Origin: Fomitopsis serialis
Lineage: Eukaryota > Basidiomycota > Agaricomycetes > Polyporales > Fomitopsidaceae
NCBI RefSeq assembly: GCF_022376445.1
Contig: NW_025954968.1
Coordinates: 124,001-188,000 of the forward strand
Direction of reading: 5' to 3'
DNA: 64,000 nt
Shown here: positions 38,502 to 51,481 of the stretch, piece after piece
Position numbering within the stretch: the stretch's first letter is position 1
How the letters are laid out: each line of letters opens with the position of its first letter
Notes under the pieces: generated by a model
Database searches by the model: none
What the model was told of the DNA's origin: nothing
Seen by the model: only the letters and a program-made list of their open reading frames with translations
Program-made: the position numbers and the translations under genes

Positions 38502-39794
38502 TTACTCGTTCAAGTTGTTGAGGAGGGTGGTCAAGCACCGCTTCGTGACCATGTCGCCCTTTATCCGCATTCACTTAGGTCAGATCATGATCGATCGAGC
38601 GAGTGGATAACATACCTTGAGGAGAGCAGCGAACGTATTGTCACGCAGCGGCTCCGGCAGACACGCCCTCAACGCCTCTCTTGCCCTGAAATGTCCGTGA
38701 GTGATCGCCTCTACGCATAATAAGTATGACCAGCCCACCTCAGATTGTCGCTCAACCGCAGGTAGCAACGCACGACATGTTTGAGCAGTCGGACGGCCTG
38801 CGTCTCCACGAGTTGGTTGACCATGTTGCTCAGGACCGTCCCGACAGCGTAGAAACGCTCGTAGGTGTGGCAGATGTACGTCAGACCCGTCTCATCGAGC
38901 AGGATCTTCTGCACGATGAAGATGGCGACGGTCTTGGAGAGCTCGGAGCCCGTCTCCATGATGCGCAGGCAGAGGGGTATGATTTCGGTGGAGAGGAGGA
39001 AATGAATGACGGTGTTGTTATCGTTTTGCTGCGAATGGGACAGAGCATAAGTAACACCGTATGTGCTATGAGAAAGGAAAACGCACCTTGACCAGCGCGC
39101 CGATAACGCCAAGCGACGTGAGACGCAGGTACTCAAAAGGGCGCGTCTTCGAGATTGTGTTCAGAAATGGATACAGAAAGAGAGGGATATGGGCTGCAGG
39201 AGAAAGGCATCAGCCACGAGGGGGTGGGCTCGCGTCTGATACGAGGACTCACCATTCAAGAAAAGCTGACGAGTCTCGGCGTGCGAAGCCACACACTGCA
39301 GGAGGGCGAGCGCGTTGCAGACCCGGTTGGATACATGTGCGGTGAGATTAGGCGGGTAGAGTAAGGGATAGACAGAAACGATTTCTTGAAGGAGGGCTGG
39401 CATGATACCTGCATACGCAAGGGCATCGTTCCCATGAGCATCCCGTCGTGCCCATACCAAACCCAAAGCGCGACGTACCAAAGGAGTGCCAAAGGACCAA
39501 GGCGAGGTCGTCGTACTGCTCCCGCTTCTTGCTGAGTTCGAGCAGCGCAGTCTCGCGAGCGTTCGCGTCGAGCAAATCAATAACCATCCCGTAGATCTTC
39601 GTCTCCTCGTGCACGCCCATAATGCCGGGCGAAGGACCATTGAAGCCGGGGACCATGTTCTGAGGCGTCGAGTGCGAGAGCGGGGGGAGGCCGTTGGCGG
39701 GGGAATCGCCGTAGCCAGCGATGCCGCGGCCATAGGGATTGTACTGCATGTGTTGCATGTACGAGAGAGGTTTGGGAGAGATGAGGCCCGCCAT
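38502..39794 (-). CDS. RCD1: Rcd1/CNOT9, CCR4-NOT subunit
   Basis: Armadillo-repeat subunit of the CCR4-NOT deadenylase complex that docks RNA-binding proteins and GW182-type partners. The start at 39794 opens [17 protein letters not shown], a low-complexity Gly/Pro head. The highly conserved core follows: [103 protein letters not shown] and [20 protein letters not shown]. It ends [17 protein letters not shown], then [18 protein letters not shown]. Several introns occur and no frame break. One of the safest calls in the window. Confidence 0.96.
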
Positions 39795-40166
39795 GGGCAG
39801 TCACGCAGGTTCAAGTCGCGGCAAGCGTCCCGTTGTCCTCGGCCAGGAGAGGGCTGCACGGAGGCGCCCACGCCCGCTGACAAATCACCGCGCGCCGAAA
39901 ACATATGCCTCGTGGTCAGTGGCCACACAGAGGGAGGCAGGACACCCAGTGAGGGCCACGGTATATGTATGCATTACGAGTGGTAAGAATGGGTATCGTG
40001 TATACAGAGCTGTTGTACAGGAAATGGTACATGATAAATATCCCAGGATACAACAATGCGAGAGGACAGAAGTCCGGTGCGGGCCACCTACATGACCCGG
40101 ACCCAATTCATAGAGTCGACACCTATCGCAAGAAACCATGAGGAGCATCAGCGCTGGGAAACGTTT

Positions 40167-41616
40167 TTATGTCATGTTCTGGCTCAGGACGGCGACAAGG
40201 TACTCCTGCGCCCGCGGTTAACGTCTGCCGGTGATGATCGCAATCCTTGACCCTCACCTTGTCCTCGGCCGAATCCGTGTACATGGACCATGCGTAGCGG
40301 CCATCGCTGAATTCTACGGCGAAGGAATGCGGTACGCCCTCCAACTCTTCATAGCCCTCTTGCCAGTCTTTGGCACTCGCGACGACTGACAATTTGACTG
40401 CCTCTAGGGACTGGTCGGTCTCCTGGCATTGAAGCACACTCAAGCACTGCCTCGAGGAAAGACATGATAGGATGCGTACCTCTTTGCTCTTGAACAGGTA
40501 GAGCGTTTCGTCGTCGAGCTGATAGTATCGCCGCTTCCACGTCCCAGACTGTTCAGACTGGACGGTGACCCAGCCCGACAAGAGCACATGGCGACCACCT
40601 GTTGTGGTCGCAGCAGCCTTCAACCGAGCGGCCAGCGCCCGCCTCTCGTCCAGAACCTTGCGCAACATCTCCTGGCGTTTCCCAGATATCTCTTGTGCTC
40701 GCTTGGCCTGCTCTCGCCGCCACGCCTGCAGCTTCTGTGTCTCCTGTATGCGGCGCTCGCGGTCGGCCCTCCTCTTTTCCTCCAAGGCAGCCTTCCGCCT
40801 TTCGTCGGCCTCGCGCTCCAATGCCTCCTTCCGTGCGCGCTGCTCCGCCGCGTAGCGGAGCTCCGACTGGAGGATCGCCTTTCGCTTGCGTTCCTCCTGC
40901 TCGTAGCGGCGCATGTCCGCCTCCCTCGTCTGCCTGAGCCGCTCCTGGCGTTCTTCCTCTTCCAGGCGTGCCTGCGCCTCCTCCTTCTCCTTGCGGCGCA
41001 GCGCCTCCCGGCGGATGATTTCTCGTTCGTCGGGCGTCGAGGCAACGCGCCGCTCGGGGACACGCCCGCGGGCGACGGGGATGCGATAGGATAGCATCGG
41101 GATGCGCGAGGGTGCAGGTGAGGTGGGTGTGTAAACCGTCTGCGGGCGCACGCCTGCAGCACCTGCCCCCGTGCCATTTCCCGCACGCGGCCTGGAGTTC
41201 GCACTAGAAGGGGAAGGCAGCCCGGCGTCCGAATACACGTCCTCAGGTACATCAGTGAGATTAGATTGTGACGGAGTGAACTGCCGTGTGAGGAAGAGGT
41301 TGGACCGTGGCGAGCCCATGTAGCTGTCCACGGAGGAGTCGGGGGACGGCGTGCGCGCTAGCTCGGACGTATCGAAGGCAGAGTAGAGTACTTGCCAGCT
41401 CTCGACGTAGCGTCTCCTCGCCTTGGGGTTCAGCTCCTTCGGTGGCGGGGGAGGCGGTGGCAGCTCGGTCAACTCTTCTACGGCTCTGGGTTTCTGATGC
41501 TGGTGCTTGCGCTTTCGAGCATTCGGAGAGGTGGGCTGCCTGGGGGACATAAAAGCTCTGAAGCGGTCGTCCAGCTTCGATCGCAGCTTCCCAGGGCTTA
41601 AGGTGGCCGACGGCAT
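40167..41616 (-). CDS. coiled-coil protein with C-terminal PH domain
   Basis: The first exon (379 codons) has a basic head ([19 protein letters not shown]), a proline run, serine-rich sequence, then a long highly charged coiled coil (about residues 205-345: [19 protein letters not shown] ... [18 protein letters not shown]). A PH domain follows ([37 protein letters not shown]), split by a 59-base intron, and continues [21 protein letters not shown] last intron joins EDK to [12 protein letters not shown], the likely true end at 40167; reading through would give an unrelated tail. Probably a membrane- or cortex-linked scaffold; no closer family recognised. No frame break. Confidence 0.8.
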
Positions 41617-42335
41617 CTTAGCTTAGATAAATGAGGGGAAATGACCAGGGTGTCGAGTAGAGACAGGCAGTGCAAGAAGTGGGATAGGCAGATGGTAGTA
41701 TGGGAGAGGGATATGGGAGAAGACAGGAACAGGACGAGGCGGAGCAAGGGGGCCATTGTTCGCATCGTTACCGGTAAAGACAGCTTCGTGTTAGCGTCAG
41801 AGCTAAACAAAGCCGTTGTGTCGGGTTCCATAGACGCCCAGCAATCCATTGCCCGCCGCTTTGTGTCTGTGCTTGTAATTCAACAAGCTGCCGTTCTTCT
41901 GCTAACTCAAGTGTGCCCAAGGCCGCAAGCAACGACGACAACCTTGCAGGCATTCAGGCTCATCACGAAGCGCTTGATAAAACAATCCGGTGCGGCTATG
42001 TTTCGACTGTATTGATACTGTCCTGGGAGCGCGCCCTTCAAATGAATGAAATCATCACGTAGATGTCATCCACAAACCATCGTCATCATGATGCATGGAC
42101 CATTCGCGCACTCACATATGCTGGCCAGGGTCTGCGTGCTGGTCGTGCCAGACGCGGCCGGACATAACGCAATCAACGCACTGCTGTTCCACGGACGCCA
42201 GAGATATACTCGCAGCTCACTGACCCAAGCGAATAGCATAGATATAAGGCTACAATTAGGTTTGTCGTCTTTGTCCGACGGAAAGAGTTCGGTCACGACC
42301 ATGACCTCACGAAGCGGACAGGACCCAAGACCGTG
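41617..42335. other. intergenic, no gene seen
   Basis: The gap lies between the start of the PH gene and the 3' end of eIF4E2. Short open frames only; no repeats or RNA-gene motif noticed. Confidence 0.5.
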
Positions 42336-43435
42336 TCATGACAACGGAGTGCGGTCCGTGCTGGCGGGAACACGGAAGCTGGACTTGTCCTGCATGGAGT
42401 CTACGTAGTGTACAGTTCCGGTCAGCGCCTTTGGAAACAACAGAGGTCAGTCGGCACGCACCGGTATTCGACTTGTATTCCATAACCGTAGTCGACGGTA
42501 AGTTGAGTACCCGCCTGATGGTTTCTCTGCAACAAATAGGCCACTGTTAGTACACCGTAGATGAACACACATCAAACACACGTACTTGACTGCTTCCTTC
42601 ACCCGCGCGTCCTCCCGTCTGTTCCAAATAGAGATGATGTCCTCGTTCTGGCGCACGCTGATCGTGCAGCCACATATCTCCGGCCAATCCCCCTGAGGCG
42701 CATCGCCCCCGCACCGTCTGTCTTCTCCTCCCCAATCGAGGTGCATTCGGTAAACTGGTCTCCTACGATGCGAGGACGAGACCCTCCCAAAGGCGGTCGG
42801 CAATGCCTTTTCGGAGGCGTATGATCCACTTCCCGCCCGAAATGTTAAGTGGGTCCTCCCAGACCGGTCTGCGGATACCAGAATGGAAGAGCAGGTAGTC
42901 GGTCGTAGGTAGCAGGCTGGACGGCGGGTTGAGGTGTGTCCAGAGAGACCAGAACGACTCAATCTACCATAGCCACATGCCACTCCGTGAGGACGATAGC
43001 AACGAATGTATGGCGGAAGACGTACAGAGCTGAAAGCAGATATCTTCTTTATGCCTTCCTCATAGTTGGTGATTTTAGTCCCCGGCCCGCGCTGCTGGCG
43101 GAACCAGAACACCCAACTGCGGAGCACACGACAGTCGGTCACGTCAGTACGCACGGAGACGACGACCAAGAAAGACCACGAACATACGTATGTCGCAGAG
43201 GGTGAACTACGGGGCTGCCATTGCGGCTCCCGTTCGTGGAAGCTTTGTCTTTGCTCGAAGACTTTTCGTCACCCGAGGCAGGTGGCACAAAGGTAGAGAA
43301 ATGCTTGGACGACGGCACACGCGAGCGCGGGGCCGGCGCAGGGTTCGGCGTGGTCGTGGTCTGCGTGGTGGTCGACTGCGAGGTTGAGTTGGCGAGGAAG
43401 CGCGACTGGGAGTGGTTGGAGAAATAGCCGGCCAT
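42336..43435 (-). CDS. eIF4E type 2 (4EHP-like) cap-binding protein
   Basis: Binds the mRNA 5' cap; class 2 members usually repress translation. The start is at 43435 (MAGYFSNHSQSRFL). After a serine/threonine-rich head comes HPLRHTWVFWFRQQRGPG, KITNYEEGIKKISAFSSVES, FWSLWTHLNPPSSLLPTTDY, LFHSGIRRPVWEDPLN with GGKWIIRLRKGIADRLWEGL, then EICGCTISVRQNEDIISIWN. The tail splices to RRVLNLPSTTVMEYKSNT and then DSMQDKSSFR through a 57-base intron, matching the class 2 end. The HPL..TW start and the insert before EICGC favour class 2 over class 1. Two frame breaks, near 42770 and in the C5 run 42706-42710, are each closed by one base. It shares a 324-base divergent promoter with KEI1. Confidence 0.87.
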
Positions 43436-43759
43436 AGACGGGAACGAGGGGCACTATGGAGGCTGAACAGCGAAGAGAGCACAGGCAGTCGATACGTATG
43501 AAATGGCGGTGAATGGGAGCTTGCGACGCGAGGAGAGTGGCTGGGCGAGGTGTGAGAGGATGGACGAGGAGGAAATAGGGAGGAAATTGACGCCACGGAC
43601 GGGCGCGCGTGCAGGATCGCCTCGGACGCGCCGCGGGAGCGCTCCGCCCCTTCCTCCCATCCAACTTCTGCCTCTCCCTTGGTTCCCACCCGCTGTCCGC
43701 TTTGCATCGCCTTCGGTTTATGAACTCCCCTACTCGCTGCAAGTAGTACCACTCGTCTC

Positions 43760-44956
43760 ATGAAACTCACTCTCCGGCCAGAATGGCGCCTCCGACCGCT
43801 CTCTTCGGCTTTCGGCTTTCTTGACCTCAAGACAGCTGTCACCGTTGCCCTACTCTTCGCTGTATGTCGCTCAGAGTACTGAGAGATCGAATGGACCGAT
43901 GACCATGCTATGGAATGCTTAGGTCCTGAACAAGGTCGCAGGCGTGTATGGCCTCATAGCCATGTTCACCGGCGCAGGCGGCACAGCTGCGCAGCTCAGC
44001 ATGTATATCTACTCTACCATCGCACTAGCGGCCGTGATATGGGGTATGAAGTCCGCGACGCAGGTCCGTCTCTTTGTCCAACCCGCAGCTTACACAATGA
44101 AGCATTGATATGTCGCCTGCCCATATCAGGAAAACGCCAAACAAACGCTGTACTTTGCACATCTATTCTTCGCCGACCATATCCTCAACACCGCGTGGCT
44201 GATCTTCTTCGCCGTCATGTGGTGGGTCTACACCCGCACGACGGTCGGCGGATGTCCAACTCGCCCTCGCAAGAGGAGATCGCCAAGTCCGGGCCCGCCA
44301 TCGGTAGCCACAACATGACCGAGGAAGAGCGTGTGCAGGCGGCCATGACTCTCTGGCACGCCGAGAAGGGACTGGCTACCGGAGTCATCGTCCTCGGTTG
44401 GCTCGCAAAGGTGCGTCACACCCGTGTCTTGTCCCTCCCCGACTAAGCACGGGCACTCCAGTTCTACTTCGCCGCCCTGCTCTACTCCTACGCCATCCAC
44501 CTCCGCAAGGGCTCCTACCGCTCCCTGCCCCGCTCGCGCCCGTCGCCAACCATCACTCAAGCACCACTCGGGCTCGTGGGCGAAGATGAAGACGACGACA
44601 TCGAGGACTTCTACCGCATCCCCGTGCGCGCCCCCGCCAACGGACACGCGCGGCAATCGAGCGCCTCGCACGCGTCCTCGCCCTCGCTCTCGAGCTTCGC
44701 CGACTTCGTCTCCGCCCCGCCGCCAGGACGCGCGCGGCGCAAGGCGGGCAAATCCAACCTGAGCGTCAGCCTGAGCGCGGCGAATGGCAAGGGCGACACG
44801 AGCGAGCCCGACGAGGTGCTGTTCGACGAGGACGAGCTAAGCGCTGCGGGCCACCTGCGGATGGGGACGAGCGCGGAGGAGAGCACGAGCGGCGACGAGA
44901 GCGTTGCGAGTGCGACGGGGAGCAGGCGAAGCAGCAGGGCGAACACGCGGGCATGA
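43760..44956 (+). CDS. KEI1: Kei1, regulatory subunit of inositol phosphorylceramide synthase
   Basis: Golgi membrane protein needed for IPC synthase (Aur1) activity and location. The start at 43760 (MKLTLRPEWRLRPLSSAFG) leads into LDLKTAVTVALLFA and, after an intron, VLNKVAGVYGLIAMFTGAGG. Further membrane segments are LSMYIYSTIALAAVIWGM, YFAHLFFADHILNTAWLIFF (then AVMWWVYT) and GLATGVIVLGWLAKFYFAAL. The C-terminal part is cytosolic, acidic and serine-rich (GEDEDDDIEDFYRIPVRAP). The frame breaks after WWVYT at the CCC run 44233-44235; one more C continues it into HDGRRMSNSPSQEEIA. With SUR2 some 8 kb away, the window holds two sphingolipid genes, probably by chance. Confidence 0.88.
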
Positions 44957-45154
44957 TGGACGGTGTCGGTGCTGGCGTCCCGGATTGGATTGTAGTTCTG
45001 GCTCGTCTGTCTCATAGTTGTCTGTTGGATATTGTGCCCACGTAATTAAACTTACAGTCTCTGGACGCGCCGTAACCTCGGGTGATTGGAAGCCTGAGTG
45101 AGATAATACTTGCACAGCGGGACGTGTCCGTCGCCCTTCCTGAATAATCACTGA

Positions 45155-46535
45155 TTAAATATCATTGCTATCGAGCGTTCTATGGGAATGCTGTGGTGTA
45201 TCTCGTCTGGCGTTGCTAGTCGTAACGGTCATATCCCCTCTCTCTTCATCGACGGCTGCCGCTTCTGGCTTCTCATTGACATCTCGCGCATTGGAAGACG
45301 GAGTGGGCTGCCGGTTTTCCGCACCAGCGAGCTCTACGTCGCCGATTCGCCCGACGCCTCCACTTGGGTCCGCAGGTGCTGTATCCACCTCCATGGCAGC
45401 CATAGCAGCGCGTTTACGGCGCCGTCTTGCCAAAGGATTCAGAATTAATGCAAGGAGGATGACGATGCCATCCATGACCTGACGACCAATTAGACCAGCA
45501 TTCGCGAAACAGGGAATGACGCTTACCACCACAAGCGAGTAAGTAACGCTAGCGATGACATTGAAATCTGACTTGAACGCGAGCGAGAGGTCGTTGAACA
45601 CCCCACCGAGCATGTCGACCGTCATGAACGGTATTGAGATGCCAATGACCTCCCCGTGTTTCCAGATCTCGTAATATTGCGGCCTGGAGAGCGCGGTCAG
45701 TTCCCGACGAGCTGTACACACTGTGTACATAGAGAGAATACGTACAGGAGACCTGCGGCAATAGTCACAGAGCTCGCGATGCCAAAGAACTCGACACCTG
45801 CTGAGTGCCCGTGTTCGTAAGACGGCTGTGGTATCGTGGCCATTAACATCGGTAGCGGTGTGCTAGGAGGACATTGACGCACCCTGACGGCATAGACAAA
45901 GCCTACTTGCAGGCCGCCTAGTAATGCCAAACATACAATATAGATCGCTACACATGTCCAGAAGGGCCGCTTTGACCCATAATATTGACACTGAATGAAT
46001 GATGGGATCAGCAATCCGAAGACTCGGTGTGTACTCATGGATTGGATCGTCAGATGGGCGCAGAAGAGCTAGCCGTCCCGCTGGAGTTCGTCCAGCGGCT
46101 CTATGTTTCAAAGTGAACGTACCTGAGCGAACGACAGAAATGATAGTGTCCCAAATAATTGAGGTTGGACTATGATGGGTATATTGATGTTCTGGACAAT
46201 GGCGTATACGCCCAGGAGTACACCAGATGCTCCCCATATGAAGCTACGAATGATCAAGAACAATCGTGTGAGTCTTTACTCGCTGCGGACCTACTCAAAA
46301 AACGTACACAAGAAATTGGGAGAGCCCTTCAGTAGATTTCTCCCTGTGGCTTTTCCATAGCTGTGGAACCAACTGGATAGTCCAACAAATCGTTCCTGGT
46401 ACACAATCAACTCGCCGTTCAATTGAGGCCCGGGCCGGGCGAAAAACTGCGCTGACAAAATGTCAACGACAGTTGAAGCGATGCGCACTCACCGATTGTG
46501 CCCAGTGCATTTTCTGCCGCTTTATTCGCGGGCAT
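45155..46535 (-). CDS. PQ-loop repeat membrane protein
   Basis: Seven-helix transporter-like protein, relative of lysosomal/vacuolar amino-acid exporters (cystinosin, Ypq types). The start at 46535 gives MPANKAAENALGTIG. An intron of about 90 bases leads to TICWTIQLVPQLWKSHREKS (first PQ loop) and TEGLSQFL. Then come WGASGVLLGVYAIVQNINIP, PQLFGTLSFLSFAQ, FWTCVAIYIVCLALLGG, EFFGIASSVTIAAGLL and the second loop PQYYEIWKHGEVIGISIPFM. FNDLSLAFKSDFNVIASVTY follows. The tail is hydrophilic with a basic patch (ARRRRKRAA). Substrate unknown. No frame break was found once the introns are set. Confidence 0.83.
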
Positions 46536-47409
46536 TAAAGGGTATACGGACGATAGTAACTTGTTCAAGGGGTTTCTTTTGGACAGTCCCTCTCAGAACT
46601 TCACAGTCTAAACGGATTAGTCGAGCATATATATGGCGAGGCCTGCAGGTCAGACGGTGCGGTTGCAAGGCGTCACGAATTTGTCATGCTGACTCGGCGG
46701 CCAGTAGTTGAGCCCCCCACTCGAAACCACCGCCGGCTTGAAAATGAGGACGGTGGTGCGATCAGCGATCGATTTTGTTTGTCAGGCAGAACAAAACATG
46801 ACCACCCGCCCAACCTCTCCCGTCAAGTATTCGCAATTTGCTTGCGCTTACACGCAAAAGCACTCTGCCTTGAGTTCCTGTCCCGTGGTAGACTCAGTGT
46901 GCATGACCGTCCCGAGTCAGTGGCGCCGGTCCGAGGTGGCAGCATCTGTGAGAGGCTAACCCAAGGCTTCAAAAGCGCAACACGGATGTCTCTGACAAGA
47001 CAGGGCTTGCCAGCAACCGCCGACAATTCTCAGTCACTGAGACCAATGGAGAGAGACCTCTCAGCGACGCCACAAGATGAACGTGCCAGAAAGGGATGTG
47101 TCGTTTGTTTGGCCTTGTTGTGCAACACCTTCGTTCCTGAGCCGAATGCGGATCGACGCTTCCAGGCTGTCAACAGCTTTCAACGCTGTCTGTCACTGCT
47201 AAGTTGCTAACATAGGCTAGTACATTTTATAATGGCCCGTTCTTTGAAGACTCGCGTACGTGATGACAGAGCCATATGATGTCGTACAGCATGACGTCAT
47301 TCAAATCGAATCCCGTGAATGACTAAGTGCTTATTCACTTCCTCAGCCTGTAGATAACCTCCCTTTCGCAACTGGAAAGTGTCCTACAAACCCTCAACAT
47401 CCTTAGGCA
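46536..47409. other. PQ-loop/MFS divergent region
   Basis: 0.87-kb gap between two divergent membrane-protein genes. A 174-codon plus-strand frame (46686-47210) has no recognisable domain and no exon support, so it is not called. Confidence 0.45.
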
Positions 47410-49437
47410 ATGGCACTGGCCAACGATTCCACCAACGTCGTAACGCGGCCGACGGCATCTGCCGATCATTATGTTGCCCGTCTCGGCCAGGATCTGAATT
47501 CCCTGGAGCTGCATAACATCTCCAGTCGCAGGGACTCGGAAGGAGGAGATGATCCCAGTGGATCAACTGCTTCTGCCTCTACAACTGGCCTGTCTCAGAC
47601 TCAGACTCACAACGCGGCTATCCAGTACTTCGCGCTGTGTTTCGTTTTCTATGTGGCAGGCTGGAACGACGGTACCACCGGCCCATTGCTACCGCGTATC
47701 CAGGCCGTATACAACGTAAGTTGCGCAATCCATGGACTATTTCGTGAAGACCGTCAGTCTGAATACCTCGCGATAGCTTGATTTCACATTAGTCTCTCTG
47801 ATATTCGTCTTCAACTGCGTGGTATGTCCGTCCTCGGCTCGTGAAAGGTTGCTGCCAGAGACTGCCTGGAATCTGAACGATATGCAACTTGACGCGACCT
47901 CTCCAGGGATTCATATCAGCAGCCGCAGCAAATGTCGCACTCACAGACCGCTTCGGATTCGGACGCGTGGGTCTCAGGAGACATCCCACAAAGGTTGTCA
48001 CTGATTCACCTGCTAGGTAATGGTACTAGGTCGGTTTCTGCTGGTGATGCGACGTCCGTAGACTTCTGAGGGCAATGCCAGGTGCTGTTACACAACTGGC
48101 GGGCTACGCCCTAGAGGCAGCCGCTCCACCGTTCCCCGTCTTCGTGCTCGGTTATTTCCTCAACGGATTTGGCTTAGCGCTACAGGTAAGTGTACTTCAC
48201 GCAGCAGCGCGCCGTCATCGACACCTAGTTGTGCTGGTACAGGAAGCAGGTGCAAACGGCTATGTGAGCAGCATTGCCAAAAATCCAAGCCTCAAGATAG
48301 CCTTCATGCATGCTATCTACGGTGGGCCAGTTGCTCACCATGTATTCGGACAATGAAAGCTGACACTCTGTCCCCTCACAGGTCTTGGTGCTTTCAGTTC
48401 TCCGTTCGTGTCGACTCAATTCTCGGAGCAACGTCATTGGTCGTTCCACTACCTCACATCCTTGGGACTCGCCGTCGTGAACGCCGTGCTCCTCTGTGGA
48501 GTGCTGCGCTTCCGGACTCAAGATCGTAAGTGTGCGATGGTCCACCCTGTCCCCACGTTTGACTATTGAACACGTTTTGTGATGAAGAATGCCTTACGGA
48601 AATCGGCCAGGTGCCACCAGTGCATGCGGGACTCGATGAAGGGAAGTACAAGCAGATGTCTAAGCTGCGGCCTCTGCACTTGCTTGCTCTCTTCATCTTC
48701 ATTTACGACGGCATCGAGGTGACAATGGGCGGTGGGTAACTGCTCAATCTTTCATAGACCGCTAAAGTCATGGTTGCTTCGCAGGCTGGATAGTCACATA
48801 CGTGATCGATGTGCGTGCTGGCGGTCCTTCTTCCGGGTACATTTCTTCAGGCTTCTTCGGCGGTAAGCCTAAGCATCGAATTGATCGCCCAGTAGTCGCT
48901 CAGCCACTGATTCTACAGGGCTCATGTTTGGCCGTCTCGCCTTTCTCTGGCTCAACAAAATAGTGAGTACTCAATCACCCCTCTGAATCACGACCTAACG
49001 CATCCCTCAGATCGGCGAACGCAACGTTCTCTTCCTCTACATCGTTCTTGCCATCGGACTCGAGCTCGTCGTCTGGTTCCTCCCCTCTATCGTGGGCGCC
49101 GCGGTCGCGGTCGCGTTCGTCGGGCTCGTCCTCGGGCCCATCTATCCGCTCGTCATGAACTACTCCCGGCGCGTCCTCCCGCCGTGGCTCCTTACGGGGT
49201 GCATCGGATGGATCGCCGGGTTCGGCCAGGCGGGGAGCGCCGCGCTCCCGTTTGCTGCGGGTCTGTTGGCGAATAAGGAGGGTATCAAGAGCTTGCAGCC
49301 GTTGTGAGTGATATGCCGCTTACGTTCGTGTGAGTGGCCGCTGAATGCCGTTCGTCTGGGACAGCTTGGTATCGTCGATGGCCTGTCTGGTGTGCTTGTG
49401 GGCGCTCGTGCCCAACCATCCTCGCAGGCTCGAGTAG
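47410..49437 (+). CDS. MFS transporter, Bsc6/fucose-permease-like
   Basis: Twelve-helix major facilitator. After a hydrophilic head (MALANDSTNVVTRPTASAD) the first helix is YFALCFVFYVAGWNDGTTGP, then LLPRIQAVYN, the hallmark of this Bsc6-like group. Later segments are QLAGYALEAAAPPFPVFVLG, YFLNGFGLALQ, EAGANGYVSSIAKNPSLKIA, FMHAIYGLGAFSSPF, LLALFIFIYDGIEVTMGGWI and FLYIVLAIGLELVVWFLP. GLVLGPIYPLVMNYSRRVLP and CIGWIAGFGQAGSAALPF follow. The frame stops at 49307 if unspliced. A 66-base intron instead gives the last helix FLVSSMACLVCLWALVP and a stop at 49437, which I prefer. Substrate unknown. No frame break. Confidence 0.85.
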
Positions 49438-51481
49438 ACGCAACCTGCGACCGCAGAGAAGGTTATTTGTTTGTCATCATGCCTCATCCTGATTCTCGAT
49501 TTGCTACACGTGCAAGTGGATGGAGAATCAATGGCCATAAGCAGATCGCAGTAGTGTGGCCAAGCATCCTTCACGTGGACCGAGGCTTTGCGCGGCACTG
49601 GCGATGCAGTGGAAGCACGAGGCCCATTTAAAATGTCTTTGCAAATCAAGGCAGTGCAATGAGTCGGTGCCGCCAAAGCATGGTACCGAGCAGCCGTCAT
49701 ATTAGTTTTTACTGTTTCATAGGACAAATGTGTTCTTACATGCTCACACTGACGTACTATGATCATCAATCATGCGTTGATGTAAGCTGCATCCCTTCCA
49801 ACATACATACAACCCCTGTCGCGGGGTGACAATATCGATACACTCTGCGCAGACTACATATATATCGTGTGGATACAAACACCCATCGCTGTCGTCTAAC
49901 ATCCTGAGTCACATCATCAACACATGCATAAATCTGCAGAGCACGCCATGAGTCTCCGACCCTTCAACGCATCCCATAGGACAACTTACAGTCTCGTGCT
50001 TCGCTTCATCAGCTGGCCTCCTGCGAGAGCTCACGGGCACCGCCTGCAGAATCTATATATCCTCTGTCGAACACAACCCCTTGACAAAGACGATGGAACT
50101 CTGACATACCAATAGCGACGTCCTCGGCACCTCCACAATACCACAATCCAGTCCGTCCGCCCCGCGATTCATGAGCGCAGGGGCGGCTTGCACTGCACGA
50201 GAGTAACCGCAACACAGCGGCGAGCAAGAGCTGCTTCAAGGAGAACATGTCTGAAAGCGGCGACGAATCGTGAAGTGACGTTGACGATTAGCTAAGGGGG
50301 AAGACGCGTGTTTGCATTTCTCGACTGCGTACCCCGGATATATACGCTCTGTCGCGCGGGTGCTGCGGCTGCGATGGAACGCGGCACGGCAGCGTAGCGC
50401 ATGCGATGAGGGACGGCTTGGAGTGGGCGTCGTTTCAACGGGGCGCCTGTCGACCTGATACACCCGCTAAATGGCGCTGTACTTGGCCGCTACACTTACT
50501 CGAGTCGTTTCGCCACATACGTCGACGCAAGTCGGTGTAGTAAGCGAAAGGATCAGTCCAGCTCAGTACCAGTATCGAAGGTGCTCACGCCCAAGCCTCG
50601 CCCCCATATCCCGCGCTGTGTTGACAGGAGTCAAGCCATCGACTGGCCACCGACCCGACGCGTTGGATAGCTCAGGCTAAATCACCCGACCAACGTCATC
50701 AAAACATCTACGCCTGCTTCAGCTTCTTGCAGATCGGTGCACCCTTGAAGCCGAGGCCGGCCGCTGAGATTGCTCATTACAGACTCGTCCATGGGTCCGT
50801 GGACGTACTGCCAGGAATGTATGCACGCAGTGCGCCCTTGCGCCCACCGCATGGCCCGCTGCATTCGAGCATAGCACATGTCCAAGTGGAGGACAAGTCG
50901 CACAGATGCGATGTAGCGCGGTCAAATGAATGAGATTTGATCGCAGCTAAATACACAAGTGAGCCTGATGGCGCATGCTGAAGGAAAATCTGGGACTGAC
51001 CGTGACGGTTGAGGCCTATGAGGCGGCTTGAGGTGAAAGATGCATGATCGAAATTCACGCACCGCCGTCCTTGAATTCTTCGCGGAAAGGCATCCGGTGT
51101 AGCGAGTGCAACGTACCAATGCCTTTACGCCTACAAGACAGTCATGAGGCACGTTGCGCGAAGTGGCGCACCTGTAGCTTGAACCAGATGCCTGATATCG
51201 TCAGACCAGAGGAAGGGAGTTGGCATGGGTCTGCTCGAAGCACTAACCAGCTGTATATGAGCTGATATGTTCTGCTTCGTGAGTATGTTAGCAGACCGAT
51301 CACCCATGTAGGGGACTGCGTTTCTTACAAATGACTGTAGATCGAGGACTCGTGCCCGATCCAGGTATCGGAAAGGCATCAACGCAGTTTCGTCATTAGA
51401 ATGAAATGCTGCATATCCAATACGGAACTATGAGGTACATCCAAAGCATCCATACCATTGCAACAGCAATATACGGCAGTG
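49438..51481. other. 2-kb region without a recognised gene
   Basis: Many short open frames on both strands (60-93 codons), none with a known motif or a convincing exon chain. No tandem repeat, transposon end or RNA-gene box was found. It may be intergenic or hold a fast-evolving small gene I cannot see. Confidence 0.4.

Noticed and set aside
46686..47210. 174-codon frame between the PQ-loop and MFS genes
   Set aside because: No motif, no plausible exons, only mildly protein-like.
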